A stretch of DNA of 21,866 bases from SCUS01 sp966211675 (lineage in GTDB: Bacteria; Myxococcota_A; Polyangia; Polyangiales; Ga0077539), in contig CBIHPK010000143.1 in the NCBI GenBank assembly GCA_966211675.1, forward strand, positions 1 through 21,866. The letters are read 5' to 3'. The position numbers were made by a program, and so were the translations under genes. This document shows, piece by piece, positions 16,250 through 21,866 of the stretch (positions within the stretch are counted from its first letter, which is position 1; each line of letters starts with the position of its first letter). The notes beneath the pieces are model-generated. The model made no database searches and was not told where the DNA came from. It saw only the letters and a list, made by a program, of their open reading frames with translations.

Positions 16250-16276
16250 GGGGGCGCGTAGCCCCCTGCAAAGGAG
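16250..16276 (+). promoter_or_regulatory. 5' leader hairpin and strong ribosome binding site
   Basis: GGGGGC (16250-16255) pairs perfectly with GCCCCC (16261-16266) around the loop GCGTA. Four bases after the stem is AAGGAG (16271-16276), seven bases before ATG 16284, the best Shine-Dalgarno match in the window. The hairpin may stabilise the message or control access to the ribosome site. Confidence 0.45.
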
Positions 16277-16283
16277 CCCAGCG

Positions 16284-17774
16284 ATGAAGGTCCCGGTGTT
16301 GCTGTTCCTCTCCGTCGCCAGCGCGTCTGGCGTCGTCGCCTGCAAGCGCCGCAGCGAGCCCGCCCCGACGCCCCCGCCCGCGGTCGCCCCGACGCCCGCG
16401 CCCGCCGCGGCCCCGCCGTCCGGCCAGCCTGCGCCCGCGCCGACCCCCGCGCCCGCGCAGGGCGCCGCCGAGAGCAGCGTCCGCACCCCCGCGCCGGCGC
16501 GCGCCGGGGGCTGCCCCGCCACCCTCGCCAACGCCGCCCTCGGCGCCGGGACCGTGCACAACGGAGCCGTCGCGGGCAACGAGACCTGGACCCTGGAGGA
16601 CTCCCCCCACCGGCTCCCCGACGGGATGACCATCGGCAACGGCGCGACGCTCACCGTGGCGCCCTGCGCGGTCGTGCTGGTGGGCCACAGCCAGTGGTTC
16701 ACCGTCGGCGAGGGCGGCACCCTCGTCGCGGCCGGAGACCCGGAGCACCCGATCCGCTTCGGCTCGGACAACCCCACTCCCCAGGCGGGCGACTGGAACG
16801 GCGTCCTGCTCGGCCCCCTCGCCCGTCGCAGCAGCCGCATCGCCCACGCCCTCATCGAGCACGCGGGCGGCGACAGCGACATCGACCACGCCGCTGGCAT
16901 CGTGAGCGAGCTCGTGGGCCTCGACGTGCGCAACGTGACGCTTCGCGCCAACCGGGGCTTCGGGCTGAGCGTGCTGGGGGGCGGGTCCTTCGCGGCCACC
17001 TCCGCGGGGATCACGGTGACGGGCACCGTCGCGGCGGACGCCTCGCGCACCGGGTCGGTGCAGTTCATCCAGCCGGTGAACGTCCAGACGCTCCCGGCCG
17101 GGTCCTACGCGGGCAACGCCCTCGACGAGGTGCTGGTGGTCAACGGCGGCGCCGGCGACGGCTCGGCGATCCGCCAGAGCGGCGTGTGGCGCAACCCGGG
17201 CGTCGCCTACCACATCAACGAGAACGTCGAGCTCACGGTCGAGGGACCCACCGGCCCGGTGCTCACCATCGCGCCGGGCAGCACCCTTCGCTTCGGCCGG
17301 GGCGCGTCGCTCACCGTCGGCTGGCGCGCCGAAGGGGGCCTGGTGATGGACGGCGGCAGCGAGGCCGGGCGCATCACGCTCACCTCCGCGGGGCAGGACA
17401 CCTCGCCCGCCCAGTGGACCGGGCTCTTCCTGGGAGAGCGCTTCAACCGCTCCGGGTCGAAGCTCAACTTCGTGACGATCCGCAACGCGGGCGCCGAGTC
17501 CCCGGTGAGCCCGTGCCACACCGCCACGCAGACCACCAGCCAGGCGGCGATCTACCTGCAGGCCGCGCCGCCCCCGACGCTCATCGCGCACACCACCATT
17601 GCCAACGCCGGACCGGGCGCCGCGGGCATCGCTCGCAACTTCGTCGGCGCCGTGGACTTCGCCGCCCCGGCCCTGGGCAACGACTTCTCCTCGCTCGGAT
17701 CTCCCTGCCGACAGAGCCCTGCCCAGACCGCCGGGCAGAACTGCCCCGAGGCCGAGTCCGCGCGCTGCAACTGA
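16284..17774 (+). CDS. Lipoprotein with Pro/Ala linker and beta-helix-like domain
   Basis: A 496-residue protein. The signal peptide ends in GVVAC with lipobox cysteine C20, followed by a positively charged KRR, so a lipid-anchored envelope protein is inferred. Residues 24-75 are a Pro/Ala-rich linker. The rest is rich in Gly, Asn, Thr and Val with short strand repeats such as NGATLTVAPCAVVLVG, ALIEHAGGDSDIDHA and LDVRNVTLRANRGFGLSVL, the style of right-handed parallel beta-helix proteins. A module at about 116-178 (TLTVAPCAVVLVG ... DWNGVLLG) recurs at about 325-385 (VLTIAPGSTLRFG ... QWTGLFLG), each followed by a strand ending in HAG or NAG. Six cysteines in the mature part could form disulfides. 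No catalytic residues of polysaccharide lyases are recognised; adhesion or carbohydrate binding is only a guess. ATG 16284 has AAGGAG seven bases upstream. Confidence 0.85.
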   Translation: MKVPVLLFLSVASASGVVACKRRSEPAPTPPPAVAPTPAPAAAPPSGQPAPAPTPAPAQGAAESSVRTPAPARAGGCPATLANAALGAGTVHNGAVAGNETWTLEDSPHRLPDGMTIGNGATLTVAPCAVVLVGHSQWFTVGEGGTLVAAGDPEHPIRFGSDNPTPQAGDWNGVLLGPLARRSSRIAHALIEHAGGDSDIDHAAGIVSELVGLDVRNVTLRANRGFGLSVLGGGSFAATSAGITVTGTVAADASRTGSVQFIQPVNVQTLPAGSYAGNALDEVLVVNGGAGDGSAIRQSGVWRNPGVAYHINENVELTVEGPTGPVLTIAPGSTLRFGRGASLTVGWRAEGGLVMDGGSEAGRITLTSAGQDTSPAQWTGLFLGERFNRSGSKLNFVTIRNAGAESPVSPCHTATQTTSQAAIYLQAAPPPTLIAHTTIANAGPGAAGIARNFVGAVDFAAPALGNDFSSLGSPCRQSPAQTAGQNCPEAESARCN

Positions 17775-17782
17775 GCCCCCGC

Positions 17783-18679
17783 TTGTCCCCCACGGTCGAC
17801 CAGCTCCGGACCTTCCTCACCATCGCCGAGACGCTCAGCTTCCGCTCCGCCGCGAGGGCGCTGGTGGTGGCCCCGGCGGTGGTGAGCGAGCGCGTGCGCC
17901 AGCTCGAGGGCGCGCTGGGGGTGCCGCTCTTCCGGCGCACCACGCGCTCCGTCGCGCTCACCCCTCAGGGCCAGGCGCTCATCCCCTACGCTCGCCGCGC
18001 CGTCGACGCGATGCTCGACTGCGCCCACGCCGCGGGCGAGCGGCTCCCCGCCCCGCACGCCGAGCTCACCCTCGGCGTCGAGCCCGAGGCCGCCTCCCGC
18101 TGGATCTCTCCCCTCCTCGCCCGCTGGTCGCGCCTGCGCCCGGACCTCACGGTGCACCTCCTCGTGGCCGACCACGACGCCCTCCACGCGGCGCTCGTGC
18201 GCCAGCAGATCGACGCCGCGGTGCTGGGCCCCTCGCAGCGCGACCCGAGGCTCCTGTCGGTGCCCCTCGTGGGCCTCCCGTGGCGCATGGTGGCCGCCCC
18301 TTCGGTGCTGCGCCGCCAGGCCCTTCGCGTGGCCGACGACGCCGCCGCGCTCACCCTCCTCGACCGCACCGCCTCGCTGCCCTGCCTTCGCCCCTGGCTC
18401 GATGCCGCGCCGCCGCGGCTGCGCGAAGTGCGCTTCGGCCGGGTGCTGCACCTGGGGAGCCTCGCGGCCGTCGAGCGCGTGGCCCTGGAGGGCGGCGGCG
18501 TGGCGGTGCTCCCCGCCCCGATGATCGCGGCGCACCTGGAGAGCGGCGCGCTGAAGCCCGTCTTCGCCGCGGTGCAGCCCTCGACCGCGCAGCACTTCGC
18601 GGCTCGCCTCGACGACCCGCGCAGGCCCCTGCACGAGGCCCTCGCGGCGATGCTGCGAGAGTCGCCGTGGACGGGCTGA
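17783..18679 (+). CDS. LysR-family transcriptional regulator
   Basis: A 298-residue LysR-type regulator. The N-terminal winged helix-turn-helix spans about residues 4-65 (VDQLRTFLTIAETLSFRSAA, then the recognition helix in VVAPAVVSERVRQLEGALG, then PLFRRTTRSVALTPQGQAL), followed by the co-inducer-binding domain starting near ELTLGVEPEAASRWISPLL. The ligand is unknown. TTG 17783 is chosen because no ATG or GTG occurs in frame near the conserved N terminus; CTG 17771 is less likely. It lies eight bases after the lipoprotein stop, so the two are probably co-transcribed. LysR regulators often control a divergent or adjacent gene; here the neighbour is the convergent aldehyde dehydrogenase gene, one base away, so a target cannot be named. 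Confidence 0.9.
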   Translation: MSPTVDQLRTFLTIAETLSFRSAARALVVAPAVVSERVRQLEGALGVPLFRRTTRSVALTPQGQALIPYARRAVDAMLDCAHAAGERLPAPHAELTLGVEPEAASRWISPLLARWSRLRPDLTVHLLVADHDALHAALVRQQIDAAVLGPSQRDPRLLSVPLVGLPWRMVAAPSVLRRQALRVADDAAALTLLDRTASLPCLRPWLDAAPPRLREVRFGRVLHLGSLAAVERVALEGGGVAVLPAPMIAAHLESGALKPVFAAVQPSTAQHFAARLDDPRRPLHEALAAMLRESPWTG

Positions 18680-18680
18680 G

Positions 18681-20153
18681 TCAGCCCAGCAGGCCCCGCC
18701 AGACCAGCGTGCGCAGGTCGGTCATCTCCGCGATGGACCAGCGCACGCCCTCCCTGCCCTGGCCGGAGTCCTTCACGCCGCCGTAGGGCATCGAGTCGAC
18801 GCGGAAGGTCGGCCCGTCGTCGAGCACCACGGCGCCCACCTCCAGTCGCTGGAACGCCCTGGAGACCAGGCCGATGTCGCGGGTGAAGAGCCCCGCCTGG
18901 AGCCCGTGCCGGCTGGCGTTGACGGCGTCGATCATCGCGTCCGCGTCGCGCCACGGGTGCAGCGTGACCGCGGGGCCGAAGAGTTCCTCGTCGCAGAGCT
19001 TCATCCCGGGCGTGGCGTCGGCGATCACCGCGGGCGCGATGCGAGACCCCTCCTGAGCGCCGCCCACGAGCACCCTCGCTCCCGAGGCGACGGCCTCGTC
19101 GATCCACCCTCGCACCCGGTCGGCGGCCCGGCGGTCGATGAGCGCGCTGCAGAGCGCCTGCGGGTCGAGCGGGTCGCGCACGGAGAGCGCCGCCACCCGC
19201 TCGCAGAGCCTCGCGGTGAACTCCTCCGCGATGGCCTCGTGAAGGAAGAGCCGCTGGGCCTTGATGCACACCTGGCCCGCGTAGCCGTAGCCCCCGGCGA
19301 GGGCGCGATCGAGGGCGCGGTCGAGGTCCGCGTCCGCGGCGACGATGAGGGCGGCGTTGCCGCCGAGCTCCAGCACCGCCCGCTTGCGGGGGGCGATCTC
19401 CCGCAGGTGCCAGCCCACCGGAGCGCTCCCGGTGAAGGAGAGCACCGCGAGGCGGGGGTCGCGCACCAGCGTCTCGGCGACGTCCACCTCGCACGGGAGC
19501 ACCGACAGCATCGCCCCCGGAAGCCCCGCCCCGGCGCACGCCTCGGCCACGACCTGCGCCAGCAGCGAGGCGGTGAGCGGGGCCTGCGGGGCGGGCTTGA
19601 GCACCACCGGGGCTCCGACCGCGAAGGCGGGCGAGAGCTTGTGCGCGACGAGGTTGATCGGGAAGTTGAAGGGCGTGATGGCGAGCACCGGAGAGATGGC
19701 CACCCGGCGGGTGATGGCCCCGACGGTGGCGCCCGCGGGGGTCTGGTCGAGCGGGAGCATCTCGCCCGCGACGCGGGTGGCCTCCTCGGCGCCGAGACGG
19801 AAGGTCTGCACGGCGCGGTCGACCTCCGCGCGAGCGAGGGCGATGGGCTTGGCGACCTCGCGCGCGATGAGCTCCGCGAACTCCTCGCGACGGAGCTCGA
19901 GGGCGCGCGAGACGGCGGCGCAGAGGGCCGAGCGCTGATGGCCCGGGAGCCGGGAGGTGCAGGGGAAGGCCTCCGTCGCGAGGCGCACGGCCTCGGCCGC
20001 GGCGGCGGCGTCGGCGAGGGAGACGCGCCCGAGCAGGGCGCCGTCCCAGGGGGCGCGCACCTCCGCGTGACGGGCGCTGTCGAGGCGTTGACCTGCGAGC
20101 CAGAGGGGAGCGTCCACGAGTGGATTGGTGGCGCTTCGCGAGGTCGGATGCAA
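18681..20153 (-). CDS. NAD(P)-dependent aldehyde dehydrogenase
   Basis: A 490-residue aldehyde dehydrogenase superfamily member that oxidises an aldehyde to the acid in the cytoplasm. Landmarks numbered from the TTG: TPFNFPIN at 160-167 with N163 for the oxyanion hole, LKPAPQAPLT with K186 for cofactor binding, SFTGSAPVGW at 239-248, LELGGN at 261-266 with the general base E262, and YAGQVCIKAQR at 291-301 with catalytic C296. All key residues are present. GQVCIKAQR with FTGS resembles lactaldehyde and glyceraldehyde-3-phosphate type members, but substrate cannot be assigned. The TTG at 20153 lies four bases after the upstream stop; GTG 20117 is an alternative that would begin just before LWLAGQ. 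It is the third gene of a minus-strand operon. Confidence 0.92.
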   Translation of the reverse strand: MHPTSRSATNPLVDAPLWLAGQRLDSARHAEVRAPWDGALLGRVSLADAAAAAEAVRLATEAFPCTSRLPGHQRSALCAAVSRALELRREEFAELIAREVAKPIALARAEVDRAVQTFRLGAEEATRVAGEMLPLDQTPAGATVGAITRRVAISPVLAITPFNFPINLVAHKLSPAFAVGAPVVLKPAPQAPLTASLLAQVVAEACAGAGLPGAMLSVLPCEVDVAETLVRDPRLAVLSFTGSAPVGWHLREIAPRKRAVLELGGNAALIVAADADLDRALDRALAGGYGYAGQVCIKAQRLFLHEAIAEEFTARLCERVAALSVRDPLDPQALCSALIDRRAADRVRGWIDEAVASGARVLVGGAQEGSRIAPAVIADATPGMKLCDEELFGPAVTLHPWRDADAMIDAVNASRHGLQAGLFTRDIGLVSRAFQRLEVGAVVLDDGPTFRVDSMPYGGVKDSGQGREGVRWSIAEMTDLRTLVWRGLLG

Positions 20154-20157
20154 ACGA

Positions 20158-21030
20158 TCAGTCGGGGTGCAGCGCCGCGGCGATCTGTCGGGCCGCCTCG
20201 GTGACCCGAGGCCCCGGCCGCAGGAACATCGGGTCGCTGAAGGTGCTCACCCGGTGGGCGCGGATGGCGGGGAGGTCGAGGCCCGCGAGCTCGCCCTGGA
20301 GCTGCGCGCCGTCGGCGTGACCGGTGAGGTCGAGGATGGCCTCCGGGGAGAGCCCGTCGAGCGACTCCCTCGGGATCGTCGGGTAGCGCCCTCCCCCGGT
20401 GACCGCGTTGGCGCCGCCCGAGAGGGTGAGCACCTCGTCGATCCACGAGCCCGGTCCGGCGACCACCAGGGGACGCCTCCCGAGCACGACCAGGGTCTTC
20501 GGTCGCGGACGGCCCGCCACGCGCGTCCGGACGGCGTCGAGCTCGCCCGCGATGCGGCGGTGCAGCGCGGCGGCCTCGGCCTCTCGGTGCAAGAGCCTGC
20601 CGAAGAGGTCGACCGCGGAGAGCACCTCCGCGACGGACTCCACCCTCGGCACCACCACGCGGACCCCCAGCGAGCGCAGCCGACGCAGCGCGGTGAGGTC
20701 CGTCGGCCCCTCGACCCCGACGACCGCGTCGGGCCGCAGCGCCGCGATGCCCTCGAAGGAGGGGTTGGTCATGCCCCCGATGCGAGGCAGCCGGGTGACC
20801 TCCGGGGGGTAGTCGTCGAAGGCCGAGACCCCCACGACGCGGTCGCCCGCGCCGAGGGCGAAGACCAGCTCCGTCGCGCTCGGCACGAGGCACACCACGC
20901 GGCGCGGCGCCGGGGCCCGGTCGTCCACCGCGGTGAACGACTCCGTCAGCGCGGTCTGCGACGAGCCCTTCTCACGGCAGCCCGACGCGGCGAGCGCGAG
21001 CGCGAGCGCCAGGCGGAGAGCTCGGCTCAC
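20158..21030 (-). CDS. Lipoprotein substrate-binding protein, BtuF/FecB-like
   Basis: A 290-residue helical-backbone (class III) periplasmic binding protein of the BtuF/FecB type, which delivers cobalamin, haem or ferric siderophores to an ABC importer. The signal peptide ends in AASGC with lipobox C18. The start of the domain, VCLVPSATELVFALGAGDRV, then VSAFDDYPPEVTRLPRIGGM and NPSFEGIAALRPDAVVG, matches the BtuF pattern closely. WIDEVLTLSGGANAVTGG and SDPMFLRPGPRVTEAARQI in the C-terminal lobe are also typical. GTG 21030 overlaps the stop of the DsbA-like gene by four bases (GTGA). The window has no BtuC- or BtuD-like gene next to it, so the importer partner is elsewhere or the protein has a binding-only role. 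Confidence 0.88.
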   Translation of the reverse strand: MSRALRLALALALAASGCREKGSSQTALTESFTAVDDRAPAPRRVVCLVPSATELVFALGAGDRVVGVSAFDDYPPEVTRLPRIGGMTNPSFEGIAALRPDAVVGVEGPTDLTALRRLRSLGVRVVVPRVESVAEVLSAVDLFGRLLHREAEAAALHRRIAGELDAVRTRVAGRPRPKTLVVLGRRPLVVAGPGSWIDEVLTLSGGANAVTGGGRYPTIPRESLDGLSPEAILDLTGHADGAQLQGELAGLDLPAIRAHRVSTFSDPMFLRPGPRVTEAARQIAAALHPD

Positions 21031-21866
21031 GGCGTCCCCAGCAGCCCGTCGATGCGCTGGCGAAACTCCGAGAGGGGCCGGGCGCCGGACATGAAGTGGC
21101 CGTTGATGAAGAAGGCCGGGGTGCCCAGTCGCAGCCTCGTCGCGGCCGCGGCCGCGGCGTCGGCGTCGATGACCGCGCGGTGCCGGTGGTCCTCGAGCGC
21201 GGCGCGCAACCGGGCGCGGTCGGCGCCTGCCTCGAGGGCGAGTCGCTCGATCACCGCGGGGCTCAGGGGCTCCTCGGAGGACTGCGCGGCGAAGAGCAGG
21301 TCGTGCATCCGCCAGAAGGCCTCGGGGCCGTGTTGAGCGAGCACCTCCCTCGCCGCCTCGGCGGCCGCGAGCGCGTGGGCGTGGCGGGGCAGCGGCAGGT
21401 CGCGCCACACGATGCGCAGCCGGTCGCCGTAGTGGGCGCGGAGCGCGTCGAGGGTGGGCCGCACCCGGGCGCAGAAGGGGCACTCGAAGTCGCTGAAGAC
21501 CTGGAGCACCACCGGGGCGTTCGCGGCCCCTCGCGAGGGCGCCGTCGGAGGCACCGGCAGCTCGTGCACGCCCGCCCAGGGGTCGACGCTGGCGCGGCCC
21601 TCGTCCGGGGGATTGGGCAGGGCGACGGGGGCGCGCACCATGTGCGCGTAGACCCTCGACGGGTCGGGCATGGCCGCGGCGCGGGCGAGGATGAGCCTCG
21701 CGGCGGACTCGAAGACCGCGAAGGGCTGCAGCCCCACGATGGGGGTGCCGTTGAGCACGAAGGCGGGCGTGCCGTCGAGGCCGAGGCGCTCGGCGAGCGC
21801 GACGTCCCCGTCCACGGCCGCTCGCTGAGCGCCCTCGTCGAGGCTCTGCTCGAAGCGGATCACGTC
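21027..21866 (-). CDS. Tandem DsbA-like thiol oxidoreductase, N terminus beyond right edge
   Basis: Partial: the frame is open to the right edge (the codon before GTG 21863 is GAC), so the true start lies outside. The visible fragment contains the end of one thioredoxin-fold domain (LGLDGTPAFVLNGTPIVGLQ, with a cis-Pro TPAF segment and a C-terminal helix), a linker, and a complete second DsbA-like domain: APVVLQVFSDFECPFC with the CPFC redox pair, a helical insertion, and LGTPAFFINGHFMSG with the second cis-Pro. Such proteins (Thioredoxin_4/DSBA family) form or isomerise disulfides in the periplasm. Whether the first domain keeps its CxxC cannot be seen. The stop overlaps the binding-protein start (GTGA), making an operon with it and the aldehyde dehydrogenase. 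Confidence 0.87.
   Translation of the reverse strand, partial: DVIRFEQSLDEGAQRAAVDGDVALAERLGLDGTPAFVLNGTPIVGLQPFAVFESAARLILARAAAMPDPSRVYAHMVRAPVALPNPPDEGRASVDPWAGVHELPVPPTAPSRGAANAPVVLQVFSDFECPFCARVRPTLDALRAHYGDRLRIVWRDLPLPRHAHALAAAEAAREVLAQHGPEAFWRMHDLLFAAQSSEEPLSPAVIERLALEAGADRARLRAALEDHRHRAVIDADAAAAAATRLRLGTPAFFINGHFMSGARPLSEFRQRIDGLLGTP

Overview
The window is very GC-rich DNA with third codon positions almost entirely G or C, frequent GTG/TTG starts, many lipoproteins and a complete set of mevalonate kinases plus a class II HMG-CoA reductase. That combination suggests a myxobacterium or close relative (Myxococcota, perhaps Polyangiales/Sandaracinaceae-like); this is inference from style and content, not from a marker gene. 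No rRNA, tRNA, CRISPR, insertion sequence or phage gene was seen, and no stretch over 300 bases lacks a gene.

Layout. (1) 1-2500, minus strand: a long exported TPR-repeat protein running off the left edge. (2) 2544-3545, plus: a PLP enzyme of the D-cysteine desulfhydrase / ACC deaminase type, divergent from the TPR gene. (3) 3671-8913, plus: a five-gene isoprenoid operon (short-chain prenyl diphosphate synthase, mevalonate kinase, diphosphomevalonate decarboxylase, phosphomevalonate kinase, class II HMG-CoA reductase), every junction a 4-base stop/start overlap. It covers HMG-CoA to IPP and then chain elongation; HMG-CoA synthase and IPP isomerase are not in the window. (4) 8953-10955, plus: an unrecognised small protein with a CxxCxxC motif, then a polytopic membrane protein resembling Wzy-type oligosaccharide repeat-unit polymerases. 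(5) 11017-14532, plus: two successive ATPase/permease pairs of ABC-2 type, again all overlapping by 4 bases. (6) 14719-16187, plus: a PrxQ/BCP peroxiredoxin and a family 2 glycosyltransferase. (7) 16284-18679, plus: a beta-helix-like lipoprotein with a repeated module, followed after 8 bases by a LysR-type regulator with a TTG start. (8) 21866-18681, minus: a tandem DsbA-like thiol oxidoreductase (cut by the right edge), a BtuF/FecB-like lipoprotein and an aldehyde dehydrogenase, ending with one base between its stop codon and that of the LysR gene.

The clearest non-gene signal is a recurring TANNNT (-10-like) hexamer placed only 6-8 bases before the start codon of three unrelated genes, with nearly the same sequence around it in two of them. 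This is the arrangement expected of leaderless transcripts. A perfect TTGACA at the right distance from GTG 3671 suggests that the mevalonate operon also begins there rather than at ATG 3608. Regions 4 and 6 (polymerase, glycosyltransferase) hint at surface polysaccharide synthesis, but no complete polysaccharide locus is present. I did not find a clearly new multi-gene system; the best leads are the leaderless promoter pattern, the unknown Cys-motif protein coupled to the polymerase, and the double ABC exporter.
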